A program made the translations under genes and the position numbers. A DNA stretch of 64,000 nt. It comes from Acidiferrimicrobium sp. IK (GTDB lineage Bacteria > Actinomycetota > Acidimicrobiia > Acidimicrobiales > Palsa-688). The stretch spans positions 1-64,000 of the forward strand of contig NZ_JAIMCB010000001.1 of NCBI RefSeq assembly GCF_025499425.1, in the 5' to 3' direction. Under the pieces are notes generated by a model. That model searched no databases, was not told the DNA's origin, and worked only from the letters and a program-made list of their open reading frames with translations. Positions 7,600 through 17,001 of the stretch are shown in pieces (position 1 is the stretch's first letter; each line of letters starts with the position of its first letter).

Positions 7600-8796
7600 A
7601 TGCCCACGACCGAGGCCGCCGGGGTCTACTACGACCCCTACGACGTCGACATAAACCTGGACCCGTACCCGGTGTACGCCCGCCTCCGCGAGGAGGCGCC
7701 GATCTACCGCAACCAGGCTCACAACTTCTACGCCTTGTCCCGCCACGCCGACGTGGAGCGGGCCCTCCACGACCGGGACACCTACATCTCGGGGCGGGGT
7801 GCCATCCTCGAACTGATCACCGCCGACATCGAGTTCCCGCCCGGAGTGATCATCTTCGAGGACCCCCCGATCCACACCCGTCACCGCAGCCTGCTGTCCC
7901 GGGTGTTCACCCCCAAGAAGATGAACGCCCTGGAGCCGCAGATCCGCGCCTACTGCGCCCAGAGCCTGGACCCGCTGGTCGGGGGCGGCAGGCTGGACTT
8001 CATCGCCGATCTCGGCTCCCAGATGCCGATGCGGGTCATCGGCATGCTGCTAGGCATCCCCGAGGCCGACCAGGAGGCCATCAGGGATCAGGTTGACGCA
8101 GGCCTTCGCACCGAGCCGGGCCAGCCGATGGCACAGCGCGCCGACAGCTTCTCCTTCGAGGCGTTCGAGCAGTACATCGACTGGCGGGCCGACCACCCCT
8201 CCGACGACTTGATGACCGAGCTGCTCACCGCCGAGTTCGACGACGAGCACGGCGAGCGCCGAACCCTTCGGCGCGACGAGGTGCGCACCATGGTCACCGT
8301 CATCGCCGGGGCCGGCAACGAGACCACCACCCGTCTGATCGGCTGGGCCGGCAAGCTGCTCAGTGACCATCCCGACCAGCGCCGGGAGCTAGCCGCGGAC
8401 CTGGCGCTGGTCCCCAACGCCATCGAGGAGATCCTGCGCTTCGAGCCGCCCGGCCCTCACGTGGCTCGCTGCGTGGCCCGGGACGTGGAGCACTACGGCA
8501 CGACGGTCCCGGCCGGCAGCGCCATGCTGCTCATTGTCGGGTCGGCCAACCGCGACCCCCGCCGCTACCCAGACGGGGACCGCTTCGACATCCACCGCAA
8601 GCCCGGGGCTCACCTGACCTTCGGCTACGGAGCCCACTTTTGCCTCGGGGCGGCGCTGGCGCGCGTCGAGGGGCGCATCGCCTTGGAGGAGGTCCTCCGC
8701 CGCTTCCCGGACTGGGAGGTCGACCTGGGGCAGGCCCGGCTGTCGCCGACCTCCACCGTGCGAGGGTGGGAGACCCTGCCGGCCCGCCTGCTTTGA
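7600..8796 (+). CDS. Cytochrome P450
   Basis: This 398-residue haem monooxygenase shows the class I bacterial P450 motifs in order. The I-helix oxygen-binding motif is AGAGNETTTR near residue 230, the ExxR motif lies in EEILRFEP near 285, and the haem-ligand loop is FGYGAHFCLGAALAR near 345 with Cys as axial ligand. Length is normal. It needs a ferredoxin and reductase, neither of which is encoded nearby. A TetR regulator follows after 16 bp and a zinc alcohol dehydrogenase after that, suggesting a small oxidation module for a hydrophobic substrate. The start has GGGGGAGG upstream. Confidence 0.95.
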   Translation: MPTTEAAGVYYDPYDVDINLDPYPVYARLREEAPIYRNQAHNFYALSRHADVERALHDRDTYISGRGAILELITADIEFPPGVIIFEDPPIHTRHRSLLSRVFTPKKMNALEPQIRAYCAQSLDPLVGGGRLDFIADLGSQMPMRVIGMLLGIPEADQEAIRDQVDAGLRTEPGQPMAQRADSFSFEAFEQYIDWRADHPSDDLMTELLTAEFDDEHGERRTLRRDEVRTMVTVIAGAGNETTTRLIGWAGKLLSDHPDQRRELAADLALVPNAIEEILRFEPPGPHVARCVARDVEHYGTTVPAGSAMLLIVGSANRDPRRYPDGDRFDIHRKPGAHLTFGYGAHFCLGAALARVEGRIALEEVLRRFPDWEVDLGQARLSPTSTVRGWETLPARLL

Positions 8797-8812
8797 TGCG
8801 GCCCTGAGCGGG

Positions 8813-9448
8813 GTGACCGGGCCGGCGAACGCGGCGAACGGTGCGGGCCACGGCACGGCGCGCCGCTACGACAGCCCGGTGCGCCGCCTGCAGATGGCCG
8901 AGACCCGGGAGCGGATCGTGGCCGCCGGGGCGGCGCTGCTCCACGAGCACCCCATCTGGGACTGGCGGGTCCTCACCGCCCGCGCGGTCGCGGCGAGCGC
9001 CGGCGTCAGCGAGCGCACCGTCTACCGCCACTTCTCCACCGAGCGCGCGCTGCGTGACACCGTCCTCGAGCGGCTCCGCGAGGAGGCCGGCATAGACATC
9101 GGGGACATGTCCCTCCACGACGTCGCCGGTGTCACCGACCGGATGCTGCGCTTCGTCGCCGGCTTCCCGATCGAGGCCCGCACCCCCGGGGATCCCACGC
9201 TGGCGGCCGCCAACGAGGCGCAGCGCTCCGCGCTGCTGGCGGCGGTCACGGGGTCCGCAGACCGCTGGACCCCCGAGGATCGGGCCGAGGCGGCGGCCGT
9301 GCTGGACGCCCTGTGGAGCGTCGTGACCTACGAGCGGCTGGTGGCCGGCTGGGAGCTCCAGCCGGATGCCGCCATCCGGGCGATCACGTGGGCCATCGGG
9401 CTGGTCGTCGACGCCATCGACGGAGGGAACCGGCCCGGCCCGGGGTAG
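8813..9448 (+). CDS. TetR-family transcriptional regulator
   Basis: This 211-residue protein has an N-terminal TetR helix-turn-helix (ETRERIVAAGAALL, then SAGVSERTVYRHFSTERALR near residue 65-85) and a helical ligand-binding C-terminal half. The GTG at 8813 gives an N-terminal extension; the ATG at 8894 (MAETRERIV) is an alternative start. It is co-directional with and sandwiched between the P450 and the alcohol dehydrogenase, so it probably regulates this module in response to the substrate. Confidence 0.88.
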   Translation: MTGPANAANGAGHGTARRYDSPVRRLQMAETRERIVAAGAALLHEHPIWDWRVLTARAVAASAGVSERTVYRHFSTERALRDTVLERLREEAGIDIGDMSLHDVAGVTDRMLRFVAGFPIEARTPGDPTLAAANEAQRSALLAAVTGSADRWTPEDRAEAAAVLDALWSVVTYERLVAGWELQPDAAIRAITWAIGLVVDAIDGGNRPGPG

Positions 9449-9457
9449 GACCGGGGC

Positions 9458-10465
9458 ATGCCCAGCGTCCACGTGCAGCAGATCCCCGAGACCGGTGCCG
9501 ACCTGGAGGCCGCCGAGCGGGACATCCGGGATCCCGGCCGCGGTGAGGTGCGGGTCCGGGTCGAGGCGTGCGGGGTGTGCCACAGCGACGTCCTTTCGGC
9601 GCAGCTGGCCGCCAGCTACCCGATCGTCCCCGGCCACGAGATCGCCGGGGTCATCGACGCGGTCGGCGACGGCGTCGACGCCTGGGCACCGGGCCAGCGC
9701 GTTGGGGTCGGCTGGTACGGCGGGATCGACGGGACCTGCCCGGCCTGCCGGGCCGGGGACTTCATCGACTGCGCCAACCTGCGCACTCCCGGGCTGGCCT
9801 ACGACGGCGGCTACGCCGACGCCGTGGTGGTACCGGTGGAGGCGCTGGCGGCCATCCCCGACGCCCTCAGCGCCGTCGACGCCGCCCCGCTGATGTGCGC
9901 CGGCGTCACCACCTTCAACGCCCTGCGCCGCAGCCCGGCGCGCGCCGGGGACCTGGTGGCGGTGCTCGGCGTCGGTGGCCTCGGCCACCTGGGCGTGCAG
10001 TTCGCCGCCCGGATGGGCTACGAGACAGTCGCCATCGCCCGGGGCGCCGACAAGGAGAGCGCCGCCCGGGAGCTGGGGGCCCACCACTACATCGACAGCA
10101 CCGCCACCGACGTCAGCGAGCGGCTCCAGGCCCTCGGCGGCGCCACCGTGGTGCTCTCCACGGTGACCAACTCAGCGGCCATGGCCGCCACCATCGGCGG
10201 CCTCGGACCCCGCGGGCAGCTGGTGGTCCTCGGTGTAGACCAGGCCAGCATCGACGTGGCTCCCTTCGCTTTGGTGAGCCAGACCCGCTCGGTGGCCGGT
10301 CATCCTTCGGGTACCTCGAAGGACTCCGAGGACACCCTGCGCTTCGCCGCCCTCACCGGCATCCGGCCTGTGGTGGAGACCATGCCGATGGCCGACGCCG
10401 CCAAGGCGTGGCAGCGGGTCCTGGCCGGCCACGCCCGCTTCCGCATCGTCCTCGAGAACGCCTGA
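9458..10465 (+). CDS. Zinc-dependent alcohol dehydrogenase (MDR family)
   Basis: This 335-residue medium-chain dehydrogenase carries the catalytic-zinc motif CGVCHSD near residue 38 and GHEIAGVIDAVGDGV near 62. The structural-zinc lobe is reduced (CPACRAGDFIDC), and the Rossmann motif VLGVGGLGHLGVQ sits near 168. It oxidises alcohols or reduces aldehydes with NAD(P). It follows the TetR gene by 9 bp, so one transcript with the P450 is likely, and a P450-made alcohol could be its substrate (inference). Confidence 0.93.
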   Translation: MPSVHVQQIPETGADLEAAERDIRDPGRGEVRVRVEACGVCHSDVLSAQLAASYPIVPGHEIAGVIDAVGDGVDAWAPGQRVGVGWYGGIDGTCPACRAGDFIDCANLRTPGLAYDGGYADAVVVPVEALAAIPDALSAVDAAPLMCAGVTTFNALRRSPARAGDLVAVLGVGGLGHLGVQFAARMGYETVAIARGADKESAARELGAHHYIDSTATDVSERLQALGGATVVLSTVTNSAAMAATIGGLGPRGQLVVLGVDQASIDVAPFALVSQTRSVAGHPSGTSKDSEDTLRFAALTGIRPVVETMPMADAAKAWQRVLAGHARFRIVLENA

Positions 10466-10578
10466 TTCCCTATGGGAGATCGGTTGTCAAGGATCCGCGG
10501 CCGCCTCCGCCACCGTCGCCCGCCTGACACAAGGGAGATCGGCGCTGCTCCCGGGGCCCGGTCGGCAATACTGGCGGC

Positions 10579-11052
10579 ATGGACCGCCCGATCCATCCTG
10601 ACGTCGAGCCTCTGGGGTTCCTGCTCGGCACGTGGAGCGGCGAAGGCCAGGGCCAGTACCCGACCATCTCGCCTTTCGGTTACCGCGAGACGGTGACGTT
10701 CGCACACGTCGGCAAGCCGTTCATCTCCTACACGCAGCGGACGGTCGCGGTCGATGACGGCAGGCCTCTGCATGGCGAGGCCGGGTACCTGCGTTCACCC
10801 CGGCCCGGATGGGTGGAGTTCGTGGTGGCCCACCCGACCGGAGTGGTGGAGGTGGAGGAAGGCCCGTTCAGCGGGCCTTCGCTGCGGCTGCGCTCGATCG
10901 TGGCTGCCGGCACGGGCTCCGCCAAGGACGTCACTGCCATCGAGAGGGATTTCGACTTCGAGCCAGGACTCATCACCTACTCGTTGCGGATGGCCGCCGT
11001 TGGCCAGTCGCTTACTCACCACCTCCAGGCTCGGCTGCAACTGGAGGGATGA
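10579..11052 (+). CDS. Nitrobindin-like heme-binding beta-barrel protein
   Basis: This 157-residue protein matches the nitrobindin/THAP4-like family. The GTWSGEGQGQYP motif near residue 18 is the family hallmark, and a His pair in SLTHHLQARL near the C terminus is placed where the proximal haem ligand lies. Family members bind ferric haem in a ten-stranded barrel and are proposed peroxynitrite isomerases. The protein has no signal peptide, so it is cytoplasmic. It stands 113 bp after the alcohol dehydrogenase and may be independently transcribed. Confidence 0.85.
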   Translation: MDRPIHPDVEPLGFLLGTWSGEGQGQYPTISPFGYRETVTFAHVGKPFISYTQRTVAVDDGRPLHGEAGYLRSPRPGWVEFVVAHPTGVVEVEEGPFSGPSLRLRSIVAAGTGSAKDVTAIERDFDFEPGLITYSLRMAAVGQSLTHHLQARLQLEG

Positions 11053-11076
11053 GCTGGCCGGCGGGCAGCGGGGAGT

Positions 11077-11496
11077 GTGAGGATCGACAGGCGGTCGCCC
11101 GCCGGCACGACCGCCGATGGTTGCCCGGTCGATGTCTACGCCGCGCTGCCCGATGACCCCATCGCCGAGGTGATCGCCGGCCGGTTGACTCCTGGCGCCA
11201 CTGTTCTTGACCTGGGAGCTGGGACGGGTCGTATCGCCGATCCTCTGGCCCGGGCACCACCTACCGGGGTGTGCTCGGTCGAGTCGAGACCGAGCTTCAT
11301 GTGCACGAGCGCGACGGCGGTCTACTCCGCGCCACAGTGAGGTACCGGGCCGACGGGCAGGCATGGGACCACCATTTCTCCACCCTCCTCCTCCCGACGC
11401 GGAGTTCACCGCCGCCTTGGGTGACGCCGGCCTCGTGCTCGAGGCAGCGTTGACCGGCGGCCGCGGCGGATGGCTCATAGCTCGTGGGAGAAACCG
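11077..11496 (+). pseudogene. SAM methyltransferase remnant with two frame breaks
   Basis: Three pieces of one class I methyltransferase lie in three different frames. The N-terminal piece (11077 onward) has VDVYAALPDDPIAEVI and motif I VLDLGAGTGRIADPLA. The middle piece (about 11271-11395) reads RVETELHVHERDGG and DHHFSTLLLP. The C-terminal piece (about 11398-11496) reads DAEFTAALGDAGLVLEAAL. The central SAM-binding domain after motif I is deleted and a one-base slip separates the last two pieces. The gene cannot make a working enzyme. Confidence 0.7.
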
Positions 11497-11565
11497 TCGC
11501 GCCGGGCAGGAGGCGCGGCGGTCGGCACCGAACAACCGATCGTGCGTACTGCGGGGGAGCAGAAG

Positions 11566-13497
11566 TTGGGGGTAACGGCGCGTCGGCGGCTTGTGACTGG
11601 TGCCGGGGCGGCCGCGCTGGTTGGCTCGGCCCTGGCCATGACCGGCATGGGGGCCGCCGGAGCTGCCACGCAGCCGGCGTGGCTGCAGGCCAAGCAGGCC
11701 GCGCTGGCCTCGTTCCGGCCGCCCCCGCCGGCGAGCGTGGTGGCCACGCCCGGGCCGTCCGCCAGCTACTACACCAGCGAGCTGATCACCGCCACGGTCC
11801 GCAACCTCGGCCCGGCGCACACCGCCACCTGCACGATCAAAGGCGAGCTGCTCACTCCCACCGGCGTCAATGCCGCCCATCCGGCCCCAGCAGTGGTTAC
11901 GACCAACGGCTTCGGCGGATCGTACGACGACAGCACCACCCTCGGGTCGGCGCAGAACGCCGCCTACGACGGCTACGTGGCGCTCACTTACTCGGGCTTG
12001 GGTTTCGGCGGCAGCAGCTGCGCGATCGAGCTCGACTCGCCGGCTTGGGACGGCGCGGCCGCTTCGCAGCTGATCTCGTGGTTGGGCACCCTCCCGCAGG
12101 TGACCAAGGACGACCCCTCGAAGGACGATCCCCGCGTCGGGATGATCGGCGGCTCCTACGGCGGCTCGATCCAGTTCGCCACCGCGTCCATCGATCCGCG
12201 GGTCGACGCGCTGGTGCCGATCATCACCTGGAACGACCTGGCCTATTCCCTCGCGCCGAACAACGCCACCGACGGGACGACGACGACTTCGCGCACCGAC
12301 GCCGAGCCCGGCGCGCTGAAGTATCAGTGGACCGGGTTGTTCTTCGGCGACGGCATCGTGTCCTCCGCGAAGTACGCCATGCTGGCCCAGCAGTTGGCTA
12401 CCGGCTGCCCCGGCTTCGACCCGGCCATCTGCTCGGCGTTCGCCCGCACCGTGGCGGCGGGCTACCCCGACCCGACCACGACCGCCTTGCTCCACGGCGA
12501 CTCGATGGTGTCGTACTACCGGACCGTCCACATCCCGGTGCTCTTGGCTCAGGGCGAGGACGACAGCCTCTTCAACATCCAAGAAGCGGTCCGCAACCTG
12601 CGGGAGCTGCAGGCCAACGGCGACCCGGCGCAGCTGGTGCTGCAGAGCTGGGGTCACAGCAGCCTGACCCCGGCGCCGGGGGAGCTGACATACGCCCCGC
12701 CGTTCGACGGGTACGAGAACGTGTTGATCAAGCACTTCTACGACCGGTGGCTGCGCGCCACGCCCGGGGTGTCGACCGGTCCCGCCGTGCAGTACTTCCG
12801 GCCGTGGGTGTCCTACACCGGGAGCGCGGCTGCGGCCTACGGAACTGCGCCATCGTGGCCGGTCGGCACCTCCCGCTCGCTGTACCTCTCCGGCGGTTCG
12901 CCCGCCGCCGCTGGCGCCTTGGTGCCCTCGAGCGAAGCGGTCGTGGCCGGCAGCCAGACGTTCCTCAACACCGGGCCGACCGGGACCAGCTACTCCGAGA
13001 CCAGCGCGGTGCAAGACACCCAGCCGTTCTCGTCGATACCGCCGAGTGACACGCCTGGGACCTTCGCGGCGTACTCGAGCGCGCCGCTGCCGAGCCCCGT
13101 CGACGTCGTAGGCATCCCGAAGCTGACGGTGCGCCTGACCTCCTCGGTCGGCACCGGCACGCCGACGTCGCCCGCGACCGACCCGGTCGTCTACGCCAAG
13201 CTCTACGACGTGGCCCCCGACGGGACCCGGACCCTCGCCGACCGCCTCGTCGCCCCGGTGCGCGTCACCGACACCTCGAGGCCGGTGACCATCACCCTCC
13301 CCGGGGTCTCCGCCCAGTACGCCGCCGGGCACCGGATCGAGCTGGTGATCGCCTCCGGCGACGACGCCTACTTCGGCAACCGGACACCGGAGGCCTACAC
13401 GGTCAGCGTGGCGCCCGGCACGCCCGGCTCGCTGACCCTTCCGGTCGTGCCCCAGTCGGCGCAGCGCAGCGGCGGGGAGCCGGTCAGCGCGCCGTAG
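11566..13497 (+). CDS. Secreted CocE/X-Pro dipeptidyl-peptidase-like hydrolase
   Basis: This is an exported alpha/beta hydrolase of the CocE/Xaa-Pro dipeptidyl-peptidase (S15) type. The nucleophile elbow is GGSYGGS. The probable acid is Asp in LAQGEDDSLF and the probable His is in LQSWGHSSL; a C-terminal jelly-roll (X-Pro_C) follows with KLTVRLTSS. I chose the TTG at 11566, which has GGGGGAG six bases upstream and yields a clean signal peptide (ARRRLVTGAGAAALVGSALA, possibly Tat). The longer frame from 11470 would overlap the methyltransferase remnant. The substrate, a peptide or an ester, is unknown. Confidence 0.85.
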   Translation: MGVTARRRLVTGAGAAALVGSALAMTGMGAAGAATQPAWLQAKQAALASFRPPPPASVVATPGPSASYYTSELITATVRNLGPAHTATCTIKGELLTPTGVNAAHPAPAVVTTNGFGGSYDDSTTLGSAQNAAYDGYVALTYSGLGFGGSSCAIELDSPAWDGAAASQLISWLGTLPQVTKDDPSKDDPRVGMIGGSYGGSIQFATASIDPRVDALVPIITWNDLAYSLAPNNATDGTTTTSRTDAEPGALKYQWTGLFFGDGIVSSAKYAMLAQQLATGCPGFDPAICSAFARTVAAGYPDPTTTALLHGDSMVSYYRTVHIPVLLAQGEDDSLFNIQEAVRNLRELQANGDPAQLVLQSWGHSSLTPAPGELTYAPPFDGYENVLIKHFYDRWLRATPGVSTGPAVQYFRPWVSYTGSAAAAYGTAPSWPVGTSRSLYLSGGSPAAAGALVPSSEAVVAGSQTFLNTGPTGTSYSETSAVQDTQPFSSIPPSDTPGTFAAYSSAPLPSPVDVVGIPKLTVRLTSSVGTGTPTSPATDPVVYAKLYDVAPDGTRTLADRLVAPVRVTDTSRPVTITLPGVSAQYAAGHRIELVIASGDDAYFGNRTPEAYTVSVAPGTPGSLTLPVVPQSAQRSGGEPVSAP

Positions 13498-13530
13498 TCA
13501 GCGGTCAGCGGTCAGCGTCGCCGGTCAGCG
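13497..13530. repeat. GTCAGCG heptamer repeats
   Basis: GTCAGCG occurs three times in tandem (13497-13517) and once more at 13524-13530, in the gap between two convergent genes. Confidence 0.7.
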
Positions 13531-13564
13531 GCCCAAGGAGCTAGAGGCCAGGTAGGCGTCAGCG

Positions 13565-15052
13565 CTAAGCGCCGTCAGTCTCGTGGTGGCCGGCGGCAGC
13601 GTCGACGGGCACGGGCGCGGCCTCGTCTAGGTGTTCGAAACCGCCTTTCGGTTTGGCCGGCCCGAACAGCAACCCGTACAGCCCGGCGTTCGCCAACTGG
13701 AACACCGCGGATAGTTCGAAGGGGGCGGCCAACCCGACCTCGTCGAAGAGGTAGCCGGCGAGCACCTGGCTGGCTGCCATGGTGCCCTGGGCCGGCAGGA
13801 GCGACAGGGCGGCGACGCTGGAGCGCTCGTCGGGGTGCGCCAGATCCTGGGTGAACGACTGGCGAAGCGGCATGCCGGTGCGCTGCGCCATCATGCGCAC
13901 GAAAAATATGGCGCCGGCCAGCCAAAATGTCGGGGCGAGCACCATCGGGATGGTGAGAGCCCCGCCGATGGCCCGTACCGCCACGATGGCCCGCACGGTG
14001 CCCAGCCGGCGACCGACGCCCGCCGCGGTCAACGTCGTCACCAGCGACCCCAGATTGACGAGCGCGAACAGCAGCCCGATGGTCCCCGGGCCGGCCCCGT
14101 AACGGCGGGCCAGCCAATAGCTCAAGAACGGTCCGAGCAGGCCAATGCCCAGGCCGTTAACGCCGTTGGTCACCCAGAGCCGCCACAGCGCCGGCCACGA
14201 CCGGCGAGGCCACGAGATCAAACTGCGCCGCGCCGGGCCGGGCGGCACCGGCCCGGCTAGAACAGCCTCATTCTCGGGGCTGGGCGAGTTCGTAACCGAC
14301 GCGGGTCGGCCCGCCTTCTCGGCCCTAGCCGGGCCCGGCGCTGGCACCGCCGCGGATCGGTTGGCGGGCCGGCCTGGCGCCATCGGGGCCGGGAGGGGAC
14401 GCCACCTCCAACGCCCGCTTGGCTCGCGCAGCCACAAGGCGGCGACGGCCGCCACGGCCGCGAGCGCTCCGGCGGCGATGAAGGCGGGACGGTAAGAGGC
14501 CATCGCCGCAGCGGCCGACATGCGCCGATGGTCACGGGCCAGGCCGGCAAGCAGGCTGCCGACCACCGCTCCGGCCGATGCCACAAACGCCAGCCGACCG
14601 AAAGCCGCAGGGCGGGCCGAGGACGGCACGGTCTCGGCCACGAAGGCCGATTCGGCTGGCTGGTAAGGGCCGACCGTGCCGCCGCCTGCGCCCTGTCCGC
14701 GACCGAAGCTCCCCAGCGCGGCGAAGACGAAGAGCAATACCGGGTTTCGCGACAGGGCAAAAACGCCGGCCGATACCGCTGCTAGCAGGGGCACACCCAC
14801 CAGATACGGCTTGCGGCCCACCCGATCTGACGTCATACCGACGGCGGTTGAGATGACGGCCGACACGACCGTTACCACCAAGAACAGTGTGCCGATCTCC
14901 AACGCCGAGAACCCGACGGCGGCCAAATACAGGGCGGTCACCACGCCCGCTATCGCCCGGGCCACGCTCACGGCGCTGCGACCGATCAGGATGATGCGTA
15001 GGTTGCGGTCCACCCAGTCCGGCCATAGACGCCTCCACCAGCGGCCGATCAC
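13565..15052 (-). CDS. MFS transporter
   Basis: This 495-residue membrane protein has about 12 hydrophobic segments. The conserved loop 2-3 motif appears as GMTSDRVGRKPYLVG near residue 75, the mark of the major facilitator superfamily. A long hydrophilic, Pro/Ala-rich central loop (about residues 215-275) separates the two six-helix halves. Its start overlaps the MarR stop by 4 bp (ATGA), so regulator and transporter are coupled. That arrangement is usual for drug or small-molecule efflux pumps. The substrate cannot be told. Confidence 0.9.
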   Translation of the reverse strand: MIGRWWRRLWPDWVDRNLRIILIGRSAVSVARAIAGVVTALYLAAVGFSALEIGTLFLVVTVVSAVISTAVGMTSDRVGRKPYLVGVPLLAAVSAGVFALSRNPVLLFVFAALGSFGRGQGAGGGTVGPYQPAESAFVAETVPSSARPAAFGRLAFVASAGAVVGSLLAGLARDHRRMSAAAAMASYRPAFIAAGALAAVAAVAALWLREPSGRWRWRPLPAPMAPGRPANRSAAVPAPGPARAEKAGRPASVTNSPSPENEAVLAGPVPPGPARRSLISWPRRSWPALWRLWVTNGVNGLGIGLLGPFLSYWLARRYGAGPGTIGLLFALVNLGSLVTTLTAAGVGRRLGTVRAIVAVRAIGGALTIPMVLAPTFWLAGAIFFVRMMAQRTGMPLRQSFTQDLAHPDERSSVAALSLLPAQGTMAASQVLAGYLFDEVGLAAPFELSAVFQLANAGLYGLLFGPAKPKGGFEHLDEAAPVPVDAAAGHHETDGA

Positions 15053-15537
15053 CGGTTGCTGCCGACCAATTGGGCCAGCGCCTCCAGCGCCGGCAGCGCC
15101 GCGCTGATGGCCCGCTGCTGGGCTCGCGGGAGCTGATCGAGGTGCTGGCGCAGCGCGGCCGCTCGCGCTGCTTGCAGCTGCTGGTGCAACTCGCGCCCCC
15201 GAGGGGTCGCCGACACCAACGCCACCCGCCCGTCATTCGGATCCTCGTGTCTGGTCACCGTGCCGTTCTCCACCAGACGCCCCAACAACCTGGACAGCAT
15301 GGTCGGGTTGAGCGCCTGATGGCGGGCGAGATCCGACGGCCGGAGAGGACCGTAGCGGTCAACCGCGGCCAGGACGCCCAGTTCCGAAGGCGTCAACCCC
15401 GAGCCGGCATCGATGCTCCTCAGCAGACGCCCCAAGCGCAGCAAGGCGACCCGCAAACGGGCCGCTTCATCGAAGGCGGCGTTGCCGCCCGGCTCGCCGG
15501 CCGGGGGCCGCGCAGCTGGCGCTTGTGGGCTACCCAT
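15049..15537 (-). CDS. MarR-family transcriptional regulator
   Basis: This 162-residue winged-helix regulator has the recognition region LTPSELGVLAAVDRYGPLRP, then LNPTMLSRLLGRLVENG and a wing HEDPNDGRVALVSATPRG, all typical of MarR. The ATG at 15537 has GGCGGG upstream; longer upstream frames run into the divergent promoter. It probably represses itself and the downstream MFS gene through the operator-like element just upstream. Confidence 0.9.
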   Translation of the reverse strand: MGSPQAPAARPPAGEPGGNAAFDEAARLRVALLRLGRLLRSIDAGSGLTPSELGVLAAVDRYGPLRPSDLARHQALNPTMLSRLLGRLVENGTVTRHEDPNDGRVALVSATPRGRELHQQLQAARAAALRQHLDQLPRAQQRAISAALPALEALAQLVGSNR

Positions 15538-15546
15538 CCCGCCACT

Positions 15547-15572
15547 ATATATGCCTGCCGTGAAGCAACTAT
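15547..15572 (-). promoter_or_regulatory. Candidate MarR operator overlapping promoter
   Basis: An AT-rich island in G+C-rich surroundings holds, on the minus strand, ATAGTTGC, 10 bp, then GCATATAT, an imperfect inverted repeat. TATATA lies 10-15 bp before the MarR ATG and could serve as the -10 element. Confidence 0.45.
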
Positions 15573-15697
15573 ATGGCGCCGGTTTCGCCCTTTGCGCAAC
15601 GCCGAGCCGCATGGTGAACGCCGTCCACGCCGTCCACGCCGCCACGCCGTCAACGGGGTGGCGGTGGCGGAGGCGGCCTGCAGTAGGGTCCGGCCTC

Positions 15698-16342
15698 ATG
15701 AAGTCCCTGATACTGGCCGCTGGTCTGGCCTGCACGTCACTACTAGCTGCGTGCGGAGGGTCGGTGAGCGTGGGCAGCGGGCAGGTGGCGCAGAGCGACG
15801 TGGAGTCCACCGTCGCCAAGCAGCTGGCGTCGACGACCAACCAACCGGTGCCTTCGGTCGCCTGCCCGGGCGGTCTCGACGCGAAGGTCGGAGCGTCGAT
15901 CGACTGCACGCTCACCCCGCAGGGCGGAGGAGCGACGTTGCCGGTGCACGTGACGGTGAACTCGGTCACCAACGGCACCGCGCACTACACGGCGCAGGTC
16001 GGCCAGGCGGCTGGTGGTGGCAACAAGACGACGTTTTGCAACGACAACGCCACGCTGGACAAGGCGACCGCGGCCGCCACCCAGCCGTCGGACCTGGTGC
16101 AGATCTTCAAGGACAACTCCAGCGTTGTCAGCGACTTCGAAGCCGAAGCGCCCGCCGACATCATCAGCGATGCCAGCACCCTGGCCAACGCAGCCAAGGC
16201 CGCTATCAGCTCCGGTGACGCCACCACGTTCACCAACCAGTCGCTCGTCGACGCCGGCAAGAAGGTCGACGCCTACTGCGGTCAGAACTCCGATGGCTCC
16301 CCGCTGACTGGCGACACCAGCTCCACCACCGCCGGCTCCTGA
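15698..16342 (+). CDS. DUF4333-type lipoprotein
   Basis: This 214-residue protein starts with a lipoprotein signal peptide, MKSLILAAGLACTSLLAAC, with the lipobox Cys at residue 19. The next part, VESTVAKQLASTT then VACPGGLDAKVGASIDCTL, matches the DUF4333 domain of actinobacterial envelope lipoproteins. A second, helical half with two cysteines follows and ends in a Ser/Thr tail. It is predicted to be anchored on the outer face of the cytoplasmic membrane. Its function is not known. Upstream frames in phase lack a signal and were trimmed. Confidence 0.85.
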   Translation: MKSLILAAGLACTSLLAACGGSVSVGSGQVAQSDVESTVAKQLASTTNQPVPSVACPGGLDAKVGASIDCTLTPQGGGATLPVHVTVNSVTNGTAHYTAQVGQAAGGGNKTTFCNDNATLDKATAAATQPSDLVQIFKDNSSVVSDFEAEAPADIISDASTLANAAKAAISSGDATTFTNQSLVDAGKKVDAYCGQNSDGSPLTGDTSSTTAGS

Positions 16343-16443
16343 CGGGCCCGCCCGCACAAGCGAAGCGTCAGCCTCGCCTCGGCGCTACCGTTCGGGAGGG
16401 CGCCGTCACGAGACACGACGCCCCCGAGGTGGGGGGAGGGGCG

Positions 16444-16881
16444 ATGTATCCAGCGGACTGGTTTGTTGACCCGAGCGACAGCCGCCAGCTCAGATACTGG
16501 GACGGCCAGACCTGGACCGCCTACACCCAGCCGCGGGTGCCCGGCGCTCCCGTGCCCGGCTCTCGCGCGCCCGGCCCCTTTCTTCCCGGCGTTCCACCGC
16601 AGTACCCCGGCAATGGGTACCCGGGTTTGCCTCCTGTGGGCGTGGCTGCGAAGAACCCGGCGTTGTCCATGCTGGTGTCGTTCTTCCTGCCCGGGGTGGG
16701 TTCCATGATCAACGGTGACGTCGGCACCGGCATCGCCATCCTGGCTATTTGGCTGATCAGCTTCCCGCTGATGTTCGTGTTCGTCGGCTTCTTCACCGGG
16801 GTGGTCGCGTTCGTCTGGGGACTGGTCGACGCCTTCCAGGGCGCTCGTCGCTGGAACGCCCGCCACGGGATCGTCTCCTGA
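16444..16881 (+). CDS. DUF2510/TM2-like membrane protein
   Basis: This 145-residue protein begins MYPADWFVDPSDSRQLRYWD, the DUF2510 motif (a short WW-like W-x-D...LRYWDG element common in actinobacterial membrane proteins). A Pro/Gly-rich linker and two hydrophobic segments (SMLVSFFLPGVGSM and AILAIWLISFPLMFVFVGFF) follow, resembling a TM2-like hairpin. The ATG at 16444 has GGGAGGG just upstream. The role is unknown; membrane location with a cytoplasmic N terminus is inferred. Confidence 0.8.
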   Translation: MYPADWFVDPSDSRQLRYWDGQTWTAYTQPRVPGAPVPGSRAPGPFLPGVPPQYPGNGYPGLPPVGVAAKNPALSMLVSFFLPGVGSMINGDVGTGIAILAIWLISFPLMFVFVGFFTGVVAFVWGLVDAFQGARRWNARHGIVS

Positions 16882-17001
16882 GCTTCTCCCTTAATGCGAC
16901 GGTAGTTGCTATAAGCGGCCGACTCGGGTAATTTCGGGACGTGGGCGACCCGGGCGATGCGCCGCGACGCCGCAGCCGACCGGACAGCGAGGAGGTTTTC
17001 G

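Noticed and set aside
10795-13332. 845-codon open frame on the minus strand
   Set aside because: It is antisense to the CocE-type hydrolase, lacks motifs and is Arg/Gly-rich, the usual shadow of a high-G+C gene.
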